A stretch of DNA of 64,000 bases from Vagococcus xieshaowenii (GTDB taxonomy: Bacteria; Bacillota; Bacilli; Lactobacillales; Vagococcaceae): assembly GCF_004792515.1 (NCBI RefSeq), contig NZ_CP038865.1, forward strand, positions 890,001-954,000. Direction: 5' to 3'. Made by a program: the position numbers and the translations under genes. This document shows, in pieces, positions 8,703 to 17,576 of this stretch. Each line of letters starts with the position of its first letter. The first letter of the stretch is position 1. Below the pieces are notes generated by a model. That model made no database searches. It was not told the DNA's origin and saw only the letters and a program-made list of their open reading frames with translations.

Positions 8703-9203
8703 TTATTTCAATGTTTTTTCAGTGATTAGTTTTGATGCAAGTGTGATAGTGGCCATCTGGACAGTCAGATATTTATCATCGGTGCGATTAATGGTGATAT
8801 TGCCATCATTTAAACTGATTACGAGGGTTCTGATAGTGTCCTCAAGTTGCTCACAGAAGTGGTCGTATGCTAGGCGATAATCTCCTTGGTCAATTTGTTT
8901 AAGAATACCTTGGTGAATAGTAGGTAATTCAAATGACTGTTTTAATATCGTGATAATGATTAATCTGGCTAGATGTCTACGGTCGTATTTTTTTTTAACT
9001 GGGGATAGAATATAGTCGTGCTTCACGTAGTTATGAACCATACTTGAAGTAATTAACTTGTTTTTACTGTCATTAACTTTAAAAGGTGAAGTTGCACGAT
9101 CCACAAGTTGAATGACTTGTTCCATATATAAATCAATTTCAGGTAACTCATTCCATCTAGGTAGTTTAATTTCAAGTATCTCTTGGTAGTAATCGTTTTC
9201 CAT
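8703..9203 (-). CDS. DUF1836 domain protein
   Basis: 166 residues, soluble, mainly helical. The N-terminal LPRWNELPEIDLYMEQVI, ITSSMVHNYVKH and KKYDRRHLARLIII segments match DUF1836. The SSMVHNYVK part resembles the recognition helix of a MerR-like winged helix, so a DNA-binding role is possible but not established. It is the first gene of a two-gene unit with degV. The ATG at 9203 is preceded by AAGAGGTTATTATAATTA. Confidence 0.85.
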   Translation of the reverse strand: MENDYYQEILEIKLPRWNELPEIDLYMEQVIQLVDRATSPFKVNDSKNKLITSSMVHNYVKHDYILSPVKKKYDRRHLARLIIITILKQSFELPTIHQGILKQIDQGDYRLAYDHFCEQLEDTIRTLVISLNDGNITINRTDDKYLTVQMATITLASKLITEKTLK

Positions 9204-9295
9204 TAATTATAATAACCTCTTTATTTAGTTTTCGAAACTATATACTATTTATAACATACTTCATTTAAAAATAAAACCCAAAAAAACTGTCTTTC

Positions 9296-9709
9296 TTAAG
9301 ACAGTTTCATTTGACGAAGTGTTTGGGCGAGACCTTGACGAGCAAGATTGTCTGCGCCTTTATTTTTTGATTCTGGAATCCATTGTAGAAATAGTAGTGG
9401 GAAATCTTCGAATAACATTTCAATTCGTTTGAGATATGGTTTAAATAACGGGTTATGCGTGTATTGTTTATCCATTGTTTCGACAACTACTTTGCTATCA
9501 GAATAAATGTAAGTTGTTTCCTGATGCCAGTTTTGTTCGATGGCGTATTCTAAGGCTGTTTCTAATGCTAGGAATTCTGCTTCATGATTACTCATAATTG
9601 GAGCAGGTAGCGCTACTTGATGGTGTAAATGATTAGAAACAAATACAATTCCTAAGCCACTCGGTCCAGGATTTCCTTTTGTTGAAGCGTCAATATAAAT
9701 TTTTAACAA
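9296..9709 (-). CDS. Ribonuclease HI family protein (YpeP-like)
   Basis: 137-residue RNase H fold. The expected carboxylates are visible: D7 (YIDAS), E45 (NHEAEFLAL), D71 (YSDSKVV) and an Asp near 123 in KGADNLARQG. The WIPES segment with its loop precedes the last one. These proteins resemble the short RNase HI-like paralogue next to EbsA genes in enterococci. Whether this copy cleaves RNA:DNA hybrids is not shown. The start is a TTG at 9709, seven bases after GGAG; there is no upstream ATG. It is divergent from the EbsA-family gene. Confidence 0.88.
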   Translation of the reverse strand: MLKIYIDASTKGNPGPSGLGIVFVSNHLHHQVALPAPIMSNHEAEFLALETALEYAIEQNWHQETTYIYSDSKVVVETMDKQYTHNPLFKPYLKRIEMLFEDFPLLFLQWIPESKNKGADNLARQGLAQTLRQMKLS

Positions 9710-9805
9710 AAAATCACTCCTATAGCTTTTATATATGAGAGAAAGTATGATACTATTATTTTATCATTTTATAGATAGATAACCAATGTGGGGAAAGATA
9801 AAGCA

Positions 9806-10231
9806 ATGAAGAAATATCGTTATCAACCAGATTTAGCACATACCATTATTTATTGGTCATTTGCTTTATGTTTATTGTTAGGTGCAGCTATTATTACATT
9901 AGAAAAAATTACGTTTTCTTGGCTAGCTGTTGTTTTGGTGATATTAGGTGTCTTGTTAACTTATTTTGGCCTTAGACGACGTATTGTTGTGCAGGAGCAT
10001 GAATTAATTTTTTTATTAGGAATACCTAAAAAAAATAAAAGTTTAGCAATTAGTGAAGTTAAGAAAATCTCGATTGGTTCCAATGGGTTTACAATTCTTC
10101 ATGAAAGTAAACAGGGTAAAAAAATGGAAATGGTTTGTATGATGAAAAACAGGACACTTCAAGAGTTTGTGGAGACTGTAGCTAATCATCAGACGTTTCA
10201 AGGCGATATCGTTGGTAGAGTGGTTAAGTAA
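9806..10231 (+). CDS. ebsA: EbsA-family membrane protein
   Basis: 141 residues with an N-terminal YRYQPDLAHTIIYWS motif, two adjacent membrane segments (about 16-35 and 38-58) and a C-terminal cytoplasmic PH-like region of about 75 residues. This matches the EbsA family, named from the Enterococcus faecalis enterococcal binding substance locus and sometimes called a pore-forming protein. Its molecular role is uncertain. The start is chosen at the ATG at 9806, nine bases after GGGGAAAG; a GTG at 9788 would lie before this site. The divergent RNase H-like neighbour matches the enterococcal arrangement. Confidence 0.75.
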   Translation: MKKYRYQPDLAHTIIYWSFALCLLLGAAIITLEKITFSWLAVVLVILGVLLTYFGLRRRIVVQEHELIFLLGIPKKNKSLAISEVKKISIGSNGFTILHESKQGKKMEMVCMMKNRTLQEFVETVANHQTFQGDIVGRVVK

Positions 10232-10267
10232 TAGGTTAACGGGAGTTATTATCAGTTTTAAAGGTAT

Positions 10268-10302
10268 TAAAAAAGTGAAGGTTTATTGACCTTCACTTTT
10301 TT
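10268..10302. terminator. Bidirectional terminator overlapping the end of the csp gene
   Basis: AAAAAAGTGAAGGT and ACCTTCACTTTTTT form a perfect hairpin. One arm encodes the last residues of the cold-shock protein on the minus strand. It serves ebsA on the plus strand and csp on the minus strand. Confidence 0.9.
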
Positions 10303-10498
10303 CTATAACTTGAACATTTGTGGCTTGAAGACCACGCTTACTTTCCATGATATCAAATGTTACATCTTGATTGACTTTTAGTGTTTTAAAACCTTCTTGG
10401 TGGATTCCTGTAAAATGTACGAAAATTTCCTCATTATCATAAGAAATAAAGCCATACCCCTTTTTTTCATCGAACCATTTGACGATACCTTGAGCCAT
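10283..10498 (-). CDS. Cold-shock protein (CspA family)
   Basis: 71-residue single cold-shock domain that binds single-stranded RNA and DNA and acts as an RNA chaperone. The RNP1 motif KKGYGFISY and RNP2-type motif EIFVHFTGI are both present, with aromatic surface residues conserved. The open frame extends 23 codons upstream, but the family start MAQGIVKWF falls at the ATG at 10498, eight bases after a strong GGAGGA. The 5' leader from its promoter is only about 30 nt, so it lacks the long thermosensor leader of E. coli cspA. Confidence 0.96.
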   Translation of the reverse strand: MAQGIVKWFDEKKGYGFISYDNEEIFVHFTGIHQEGFKTLKVNQDVTFDIMESKRGLQATNVQVIEKSEGQ

Positions 10499-10538
10499 TT
10501 CACATTCCTCCAAGTTTTCAATTTTTGTATACGCTTTT

Positions 10539-10567
10539 ATTATAGGGTTATTTTTAATAAAGGTCAA
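10539..10567 (-). promoter_or_regulatory. Sigma-A promoter for csp
   Basis: On the minus strand TTGACC is followed after 17 bases by TATAAT, about 40 bases before the csp ATG. Confidence 0.8.
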
Positions 10568-10604
10568 TCAAAGACATGTTTTTCAAAAAAAAATGAAAGA
10601 TTAT

Positions 10605-10634
10605 TTAACAAAAAAGCTTTAGATACGCTATAAT
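10605..10634 (+). promoter_or_regulatory. Sigma-A promoter for the 10685-13146 operon
   Basis: TTAACA and TATAAT are separated by 18 bases; the predicted start is about 45 bases upstream of the first ATG. Confidence 0.6.
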
Positions 10635-10684
10635 GTAACTTAGCGAGATATTAATGATGATTAGTAATTGAGAGGATGTTAGTG

Positions 10685-11083
10685 ATGAAAATTAAATTAA
10701 AGAGAAATACAGGATTTTTTGCAATGGGAACTCCCTTTGATATTCTAATGAATAAACGTTCTTTTACTAAGTTATCCCATAATGATAGTAAAGAAATCGA
10801 CTATCAAGCTGGTGATGTATTACGTGCAAAATATTCACTTTTAAAAAGTAATGAAGTGACATTATCTGAAGAAGATGAAGGGGCAACATTTGAAATTTCA
10901 TCAAATCCCAATATTATGCGTACGTATATCACCATTTTTACTTTACTGTTTATTTTCCCAATCTTATTTCAACAGTGGCTGTTAGCAATTTTTATTATTG
11001 TATTTTATTTGATTTTTGGTATTGTCATGTCTAACCGATTTTATTTGATTAAAAAAATTGATGAGGTACCATTAGATGAATAA
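10685..11083 (+). CDS. Unrecognised small membrane protein
   Basis: 132 residues. I do not recognise a named family. The N-terminal part (about 1-80) is soluble and looks beta-rich, with basic residues near the start. Two hydrophobic segments follow (about 82-98 and 101-121), then a short charged tail. The layout resembles small membrane proteins with a cytoplasmic domain. The ATG at 10685 is nine bases after GAGAGG; the frame also contains an ATG at 10676 abutting that site. The stop overlaps the start of the HEPN-like/CBS gene by 8 bases, so the two are translationally coupled. Confidence 0.75.
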   Translation: MKIKLKRNTGFFAMGTPFDILMNKRSFTKLSHNDSKEIDYQAGDVLRAKYSLLKSNEVTLSEEDEGATFEISSNPNIMRTYITIFTLLFIFPILFQQWLLAIFIIVFYLIFGIVMSNRFYLIKKIDEVPLDE

Positions 11084-11774
11084 CACAGAAGAGTTTTTAG
11101 CAACTTTTAATCGTATCGAAAAATGGATGCGTCAAGAGTTTGGTGATAAAACAAATATTGGTTTTACTCAATTGGTTCGTCAATTATCTAGACGAAAAGA
11201 GTTACCATTAGATCAGTATGCAGATGATTTAATTCAAATGGCGCAGTTAAGAAATGCTATTATTCATGATCAAATTGCTCCTGATTTTGTGATTGCTGAA
11301 CCAAACGAGTGGGTCGTTAAACGAATAATTGAAATAGAACAAGCTGTATTAAACCCTGAAAGAGTCATTCCTTTATTTGAAAAAAATGTGACGGGATTTA
11401 ATGAAGATAAACCATTAGCAGAGTTGTTAACGATTGTTGCTCAGAAGGGTTATTCACAGTTTCCTATTTATAATACTAGAGGTGTTTGCCAAGGCTTAAT
11501 TACAGCACATGGTCTAGGATTATGGTTAGCCCAACACGCAAACAACTCATCTATTGATATTAGTCGTCAAACAGCGAAAGATGTATTAATATCTGATCGT
11601 AAGAGTCAAAATTACCGTTTTGTTACGGAAAGTGCAACGTTAAGTGAAGTCGTCAATTTGTTTTTGACTGAATCTTCTCTAGAAGCATTATTAATCACAA
11701 AAGATGGTAATCCAAATGGGAAATTACTAGGTATTATCAGACCAAGAGATGCGTTTGGTCATTTTTATAAGTAA
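11076..11774 (+). CDS. CBS-domain protein with HEPN-like N-terminal region
   Basis: 232 residues in two parts. Residues 1-105 are predicted helical and contain LRNAIIHDQ. This fits the R-x4-H motif, with polar N after R, that marks HEPN domains, many of which are RNases. Residues about 105-232 form a pair of CBS motifs (SQFPIYNTRGVCQGLIT and EALLITKDGNPNGKLLGII). Such pairs usually bind adenine nucleotides, and in Firmicutes some bind c-di-AMP. The function is not established: the HEPN call rests on one motif and helical character. It overlaps the upstream membrane protein gene by 8 bases and is followed 13 bases later by lspA, so it is inside a four-gene operon. Confidence 0.8.
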   Translation: MNNTEEFLATFNRIEKWMRQEFGDKTNIGFTQLVRQLSRRKELPLDQYADDLIQMAQLRNAIIHDQIAPDFVIAEPNEWVVKRIIEIEQAVLNPERVIPLFEKNVTGFNEDKPLAELLTIVAQKGYSQFPIYNTRGVCQGLITAHGLGLWLAQHANNSSIDISRQTAKDVLISDRKSQNYRFVTESATLSEVVNLFLTESSLEALLITKDGNPNGKLLGIIRPRDAFGHFYK

Positions 11775-11787
11775 GAGAGGAAGCTAC

Positions 11788-12231
11788 ATGATTTATTTAT
11801 TATTGGTTATCGCACTAGTCGCGATAGATCAAGCAGTGAAATTCTGGACAGTCCAGAACATTGCATTAGGAGAGACAATCTTTCACAATCCTATTATATC
11901 TTTAACCTATTTACAAAATGATGGCGCTGCATGGAGTATGTTGGAAGGGCAAATGTGGTTTTTCTATATTATTACGATCATTGCGATTGGTGTATTAGGT
12001 GTCATGATTTATAAGAACCGTCAAGATTCAAAGTGGCTAACACTTGGTTTAACAGCCGTTTTAGCTGGAGCTATAGGTAATTTTATTGATCGCCTGCATT
12101 TAAAATATGTGATTGATATGTTCCAAGTCGAATTTTTTAATTTTCCAATTTTTAATATAGCAGATGTCTGTATATCGATTGGTGTTGTCTGTATTTTTAT
12201 TTATCTGTTTTTTGTAGCAGAAGAAGATTAG
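11788..12231 (+). CDS. lspA: Lipoprotein signal peptidase II
   Basis: 147-residue aspartyl peptidase with four membrane segments that cleaves prolipoprotein signal peptides before the lipidated Cys. Family motifs are visible: N-terminal DQAVKFW, LQNDGAAW, GNFIDR and the catalytic Asp region YVIDMF with FNIADVCISIG. The frame extends upstream to 11749, but the ATG at 11788 follows AGAGAGGAAGCTAC and yields the usual length. It should process lipoproteins such as the PstS encoded at 26.1 kb. rluD follows 9 bases downstream, the common lspA-rluD pair. Confidence 0.97.
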   Translation: MIYLLLVIALVAIDQAVKFWTVQNIALGETIFHNPIISLTYLQNDGAAWSMLEGQMWFFYIITIIAIGVLGVMIYKNRQDSKWLTLGLTAVLAGAIGNFIDRLHLKYVIDMFQVEFFNFPIFNIADVCISIGVVCIFIYLFFVAEED

Positions 12232-12240
12232 GGGTTATGT

Positions 12241-13146
12241 ATGAACGAAATATTAGAAGTAGTAGTTGATAGTCAAAAAGGACGAGTAGATAAGGTTTTA
12301 ACAGCTGAATTCACACAGTTTTCACGTTCTCAGATTCAAAATTGGGTTAAAAATGGTCATGTCTTTGCTAATGGTGATGCTGTACCAGCCAATTATAAAG
12401 TGAAATCAGGCGATGTGATTCGTATTGAGCGTCCTGAAATAGTTGAATTAGAGTTAATAGCGCAAGATATCCCACTTGATATTGTGTATGAAGATAATGA
12501 TGTCATGGTGATTAATAAGCCACAAGGAATGGTCGTTCATCCGTCTAAAAGTCATCCAGATGGCACCTTGGTAAATGCCTTATTGTTTCATAGTAAAGAT
12601 TTATCAGGGATTAATGATGTCATAAGACCAGGAATTGTTCATCGTATCGATAAAGATACAAGTGGATTGTTAATGGTCGCAAAAAATGATGAAACCCATC
12701 GTGCGTTACAAGAGCAATTAATGGATAAAACAGTAATTCGTAAATATGTTGCACTTGTACATGGTGAAATCCAACATGAAACAGGTACAATCGATGCGCC
12801 GATTGGTCGTTCTCATAGCAATCGCTTAGTTAATACTGTGCGTCCAGAAGGAAAAAAAGCAATTACTCATTTTACTGTATTAGAAAGATACCAAGGATAC
12901 ACGCTAGTAGAGTGTCAACTTGAAACAGGTCGTACTCACCAAATCCGTGTCCATATGAAGTATATTGATTACCCAATTGCAGGGGATCCTGTATATGGAC
13001 CAAGTGGTACGCTTAAAGGGAATGGTCAATTCTTACATGCTGCAACGTTGGGATTTGTTCATCCTAAGACTGGTGAGGAACTACTATTCGAAGCACCGCT
13101 TCCCGCTATCTTCCAAGATACGTTAAATGGTTTACTAAAAAAATAG
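12241..13146 (+). CDS. ylyB: RluD-family pseudouridine synthase
   Basis: 301 residues. An N-terminal S4 RNA-binding domain (about 15-75) precedes the RluA/RluD catalytic domain, with H134-R-I-D137-KDTSGL holding the catalytic Asp137. The C-terminal part has GRTHQIRVHM. It is predicted to convert uridines of 23S rRNA (helix 69 sites by analogy with RluD) to pseudouridine; the exact targets are inferred. The lspA-rluD-pyrR order is the same as in Bacillus (lspA-ylyB-pyrR). The pyr promoter begins on the base after its stop codon. Confidence 0.95.
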   Translation: MNEILEVVVDSQKGRVDKVLTAEFTQFSRSQIQNWVKNGHVFANGDAVPANYKVKSGDVIRIERPEIVELELIAQDIPLDIVYEDNDVMVINKPQGMVVHPSKSHPDGTLVNALLFHSKDLSGINDVIRPGIVHRIDKDTSGLLMVAKNDETHRALQEQLMDKTVIRKYVALVHGEIQHETGTIDAPIGRSHSNRLVNTVRPEGKKAITHFTVLERYQGYTLVECQLETGRTHQIRVHMKYIDYPIAGDPVYGPSGTLKGNGQFLHAATLGFVHPKTGEELLFEAPLPAIFQDTLNGLLKK

Positions 13147-13175
13147 TTGCAAACAATGATAAATAACGTTATGAT
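13147..13175 (+). promoter_or_regulatory. Sigma-A promoter of the pyr operon
   Basis: TTGCAA and TATGAT are separated by exactly 17 bases. The -35 box begins on the base after the rluD stop codon. Confidence 0.8.
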
Positions 13176-13189
13176 TAACAAGAATTAAA

Positions 13190-13328
13190 TAGTTAATTCC
13201 TTTAAGGATAGTCCCGTGAGGCTAACAAGGAAATACCAGTAGAAACTTAGTAGGCATATTATAGCCCTAGTTATGTATATACATGGACATTTCCAACCTA
13301 TCTCGCGGATTACGAGGTAGGTTTTTTT
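13190..13328 (+). promoter_or_regulatory. PyrR-dependent attenuator 1 (pyrR leader)
   Basis: The leader carries the PyrR-binding hairpin: TTCCTT (13197-13202) pairs with AAGGAA (13227-13232), enclosing the conserved AGTCCCGTGAGGCT. A strong terminator follows: AACCTATCTCG / CGAGGTAGGTT with a T run (13295-13328). UMP-bound PyrR stabilises the first hairpin as an anti-antiterminator, so the terminator forms when pyrimidines are plentiful. Confidence 0.92.
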
Positions 13329-13349
13329 ATTTCAATAGAAAAGGGGTAG

Positions 13350-13889
<540 letters not shown>

Positions 13890-13894
13890 AATAA

Positions 13895-14009
13895 ATGCTT
13901 TTTAATTATGTCCCGTGAGACATAGAAGAGCGGTTAAATCTAGAGATAGGACTAAAACTATCTTTATTTAGGCGAACTTCTTGTGTCTAGGGCACAGGAA
14001 GTTTTTTTA
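13895..14009 (+). promoter_or_regulatory. PyrR-dependent attenuator 2 (uraA leader)
   Basis: TATGTCCCGTGAGACATA (13907-13924) is a second PyrR-binding hairpin with the same TCCCGTGAG loop as attenuator 1. It is followed by a terminator, AACTTCTTGTG / CACAGGAAGTT with seven Ts (13975-14007). It lies between pyrR and the uracil permease gene. Confidence 0.9.
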
Positions 14010-14036
14010 TTAGCACAATTAAAGGAGAAAATAAAT

Positions 14037-15320
14037 ATGACAGAAAAATTTAGAAACAAAGACGCAGTATTAGATGTACATGACAAACCGAGTTTTATTC
14101 AAGGATTAGGCTTGAGTTTCCAACATTTGTTTACAATGTTTGGGGCGACAGTATTGGTTCCAATTTTAGTAGGAATTGATCCTAGTGTTGCCTTAATGAG
14201 TTCAGGGATTGGCACGTTGGTTTACATTTTTACCACAGGAGCTAAAATTCCTGCTTATCTAGGAAGTAGTTTTGCCTTCATACCAGCAATGAAATTATTA
14301 ATGGATAACCCAAATGCAGGATACGGAGCGGTCGCTCAAGGGGCAATCACAACAGGACTTGTTTACATCATCGTATCATTCATCATTAAAAAAATTGGTT
14401 CTGACTGGGTTAATAAAGTGTTACCACCGGTTGTTGTTGGGCCCGTAGTTATGGTAATTGGATTAGGTTTAGCTGCAAATGCGGCTAACAACGCCATGTA
14501 TAACGCAGCAGGTGAATATGAAGTGAAATATATCATCGTAGCGTTAATCACGTTAGCTTTAACGATTTTCTTCAATATGTTTTTAAAAGGATTTCTAGGG
14601 TTAATTCCAATTTTATTAGGAATCGTAAGTGGTTATCTTGTCGCTTTAGCAATGGGCATTGTGGATACGAACGTCATTACAAATGCTTTATGGTTAGCAA
14701 TGCCGGACATTCATATTCCATTTGTTCAATACCAACCAACCATTCATTGGAATGCAATCTTAATGATGGCACCAATCGCTTTTGTCACAATGACGGAGCA
14801 TATGGGACATGTATCAGTATTAAATAAATTAACAAAACGTAATTACTTTGAAGATCCAGGTTTAGATCGTACTTTACTAGGAGATGGGTTGGCACAAATT
14901 ACAGCTGGTTTAGTTGGTGGACCACCAGTTACTAGTTATGGTGAAAACATCGGGGTACTAGCTATTACACGAATTCATAGTGTATTTGTACTAGGTGGTG
15001 CAGCGGTTTTAGCCATTGTAATGAGTTTTGTAGGGAAAGTAAGCGCGGTTATTCATAGTATTCCAGGACCAGTCATTTCAGGGATTAGCTTTATCTTGTT
15101 CGGAGTTATCGCTGCAAGTGGGATGAAAATTGTTATTGATAATAAAATTGATTTTGATAAAAAACGAAACTTAATCATTGCTTCAGTTATTCTAGTTGTA
15201 GGAATCGGTAATCTAGTGTTAAAAACAGGAACATTTGAGCTTTCAGGAATGGCTTTAGCAACGTTGTTCGGTATCGTATTAAACTTAGTGCTTCCAAAAG
15301 AAGCAGCAAGCGAAAAATAA
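14037..15320 (+). CDS. uraA: Uracil permease (NCS2 family)
   Basis: 427-residue NCS2 nucleobase:proton symporter with about 12-14 membrane segments that imports uracil for salvage. Family motifs include GLSFQHLFTMFGATVLVP, the QGAITTGLVY region, MTEHMGH and GGPPVTSYGENIG. The frame is open through the attenuator to 13983, but the ATG at 14037, seven bases after AAAGGAG, gives the normal N terminus. It lies after attenuator 2, as pyrP does in Bacillus, so uracil uptake and de novo synthesis share PyrR control. Confidence 0.95.
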   Translation: MTEKFRNKDAVLDVHDKPSFIQGLGLSFQHLFTMFGATVLVPILVGIDPSVALMSSGIGTLVYIFTTGAKIPAYLGSSFAFIPAMKLLMDNPNAGYGAVAQGAITTGLVYIIVSFIIKKIGSDWVNKVLPPVVVGPVVMVIGLGLAANAANNAMYNAAGEYEVKYIIVALITLALTIFFNMFLKGFLGLIPILLGIVSGYLVALAMGIVDTNVITNALWLAMPDIHIPFVQYQPTIHWNAILMMAPIAFVTMTEHMGHVSVLNKLTKRNYFEDPGLDRTLLGDGLAQITAGLVGGPPVTSYGENIGVLAITRIHSVFVLGGAAVLAIVMSFVGKVSAVIHSIPGPVISGISFILFGVIAASGMKIVIDNKIDFDKKRNLIIASVILVVGIGNLVLKTGTFELSGMALATLFGIVLNLVLPKEAASEK

Positions 15321-15341
15321 ACACTTATAGGGGGAAACCAA

Positions 15342-16274
15342 GTGATCATTAATCGAGAACAAGTCAGTTTAAAGCATTTATTAACAATCGAAGCATTACA
15401 TGATAATGAAGTAATGGGGTTAATTAAACGTGCACAAGAATTTAAGCAAGGTGCTTTGACTCCAGATCATTTGAAAGAATACTACGCAGCGAATCTTTTC
15501 TTTGAAAATAGTACACGTACCCATAAGAGTTTTGAAATGGCGGAGCATCGATTAGGTATTAAGATGCTAGATTTTGATAGTAAAACAAGCTCAGTAAGTA
15601 AGGGCGAGTCTTTGTATGATACGGTGTTAACCATGTCGGCAATTGGTGTTGATGTATGTGTCATTAGACATTGGGAAGAAAATTACTATAATCAATTGAT
15701 TCAAAGCAAAACGATTCGATGTTCGATTATAAATGGAGGAGATGGCAGCGGTCAGCATCCTACCCAATGTTTACTAGACCTGATGACGATTTATGAAGAA
15801 TTTGGTCATTTCGAAGGGTTAAAAGTAGCCATTATCGGTGATCTAAGTCATTCTCGTGTCGCAAAGTCTAATATGCAAATGTTAAATCGTCTGGGTGCAG
15901 ACCTGTATTTTTCAGGGCCAAGTCAGTGGTATGACGCTCAGTTTGATGTGTATGGGCAATATAAAGACATTGACGAATTAATAGAGGAAGTTGACGTGGT
16001 TATGCTATTAAGAGTACAACATGAACGTCATGATTCAGGCGAGTCATTTTCTAAGGAAGTTTATCATCAGACGTATGGTTTGACTACTGAACGAGCCAAG
16101 CGATTGAAATCAACGGCTATTATCATGCATCCAGCCCCAGTTAATCGCGAAGTTGAATTAGCAGATGAACTGGTTGAAAGTTATCAATCGCGTATTGTTT
16201 CACAAATGAGCAATGGGGTGTTCATGAGAATGGCCATTTTAGAAGCAATTCTTGAAGGAAAAGCAAAGGGGTAA
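15342..16274 (+). CDS. pyrB: Aspartate carbamoyltransferase catalytic subunit
   Basis: 310 residues. Condenses carbamoyl phosphate with aspartate to carbamoyl aspartate, the committed step to pyrimidines. The carbamoyl phosphate site [20 protein letters not shown], the 80s loop segment [27 protein letters not shown] and [11 protein letters not shown] are all present. The start is a GTG at 15342 behind AGGGGGAAACCAA. Only 21 bases separate it from uraA, too few for a third attenuator of the kind found between pyrP and pyrB in Bacillus. No pyrI regulatory subunit is present, as expected for Firmicutes. Confidence 0.97.
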   Translation: MIINREQVSLKHLLTIEALHDNEVMGLIKRAQEFKQGALTPDHLKEYYAANLFFENSTRTHKSFEMAEHRLGIKMLDFDSKTSSVSKGESLYDTVLTMSAIGVDVCVIRHWEENYYNQLIQSKTIRCSIINGGDGSGQHPTQCLLDLMTIYEEFGHFEGLKVAIIGDLSHSRVAKSNMQMLNRLGADLYFSGPSQWYDAQFDVYGQYKDIDELIEEVDVVMLLRVQHERHDSGESFSKEVYHQTYGLTTERAKRLKSTAIIMHPAPVNREVELADELVESYQSRIVSQMSNGVFMRMAILEAILEGKAKG

Positions 16275-16278
16275 ACAA

Positions 16279-17568
16279 ATGAAGACAACGTTAATCATCA
16301 ATGGAAAAGAGCTAAACGAACGTAACGAATTAATTCAAACAGATATTTACATTAAAAACGGCAACATCCAAATGAAAGGTCAACAATTACAAATGCTTCA
16401 TTTGGATAGTGATCAAATTATCGATGCAAAAGGTGCGCTTTTAACTCCCGGATTAGTCGATGTTCATGTTCATTTTAGAGAGCCAGGATTCACTCACAAA
16501 GAAACGATAAAAACAGGCAGTTTATCCGCCGCAAGAGGTGGATATACAACCGTATGTGCTATGCCTAATTTAGATCCAGTACCAGATACAGTCGAAAATT
16601 GGCAAGCAGTGGAACGTATCATTGAAAAAGATGCAGTAGTCAATGTTTTGCAATATGCAACAATTACTAAAGGGTTAAGAAGTGAAGAGTTAGTTGATTA
16701 TAAAGCACTTAAAGAAGCAGGCGTTTTTGCTGTAACTAATGACGGAGTTGGTGTGCAAACTGCAGGAACTATGTATCTCGCGATGAAAGAAGCAGCTAAA
16801 GTAGGATTACCTATTGTGGCACACACTGAAGATGAAAGCTTATTGTTTGGTGGCTGTATGCATCACGGTAAGAAGTCTAAAGAGTTAAATTTACCAGGAA
16901 TTATTAGTGCAACAGAGTCATCACAAATTGCTCGTGACTTATTACTTGCTGAAGAAACAGGCGCTCACTACCATGTCTGTCATGTTTCAACCAAAGAAAG
17001 TGTACGAATTATTCGTGAAGCAAAACAAGCGGGCATTCACGTGACGTGTGAGGTTTGTCCTCATCATTTGATTTTATCAGAAGAAGATATTCCTTGTGAT
17101 GATGCTAATTACAAAATGAATCCGCCGCTTAGAGCACTGGATGATCAAGCGGCTTTAATTGAAGGATTGTTAGATGGGACAATCGATTGTATAGCAACTG
17201 ATCATGCACCACATACAACTGAAGAAAAATCAGTTTCAATGACCGAAGCACCATTTGGAATTGTCGGAAGTGAGACCGCCTTTTCATTAATGTATACGCA
17301 TTTTGTGAAAACAGGACGCTTCACGTTAAAACAAGTGGTTGATTGGATGACGATTAAACCAGCCGATGTTTTTGGTTTGAGTTGCGGAACGTTAAATGTA
17401 GGTAGTCCGGCTGATATCGCTATTTATCAATTGGATAAAGAAGTTGAAATAAATCCAGCAGATTTTGAATCAAAATCAATCAATACACCATTTATCGGTG
17501 AAAAAGTTTTAGCAGAAACTCTGTATACTTTTGTAAACGGAGAAATCGTTTGGGCAAAGGAAGGTTAA
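16279..17568 (+). CDS. pyrC: Dihydroorotase
   Basis: 429 residues, type I dihydroorotase (cyclic amidohydrolase fold) that closes carbamoyl aspartate to dihydroorotate. The binuclear zinc motif [10 protein letters not shown] lies near residues 58-67. The metal-ligand region [10 protein letters not shown] and the catalytic Asp region IATDHAPHT are also present. The frame extends into pyrB, but the ATG at 16279, four bases after the pyrB stop and behind AAAGGGGTAA, is the natural start. It lies between pyrB and carA. Confidence 0.97.
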   Translation: MKTTLIINGKELNERNELIQTDIYIKNGNIQMKGQQLQMLHLDSDQIIDAKGALLTPGLVDVHVHFREPGFTHKETIKTGSLSAARGGYTTVCAMPNLDPVPDTVENWQAVERIIEKDAVVNVLQYATITKGLRSEELVDYKALKEAGVFAVTNDGVGVQTAGTMYLAMKEAAKVGLPIVAHTEDESLLFGGCMHHGKKSKELNLPGIISATESSQIARDLLLAEETGAHYHVCHVSTKESVRIIREAKQAGIHVTCEVCPHHLILSEEDIPCDDANYKMNPPLRALDDQAALIEGLLDGTIDCIATDHAPHTTEEKSVSMTEAPFGIVGSETAFSLMYTHFVKTGRFTLKQVVDWMTIKPADVFGLSCGTLNVGSPADIAIYQLDKEVEINPADFESKSINTPFIGEKVLAETLYTFVNGEIVWAKEG

Positions 17569-17576
17569 GAACATAT

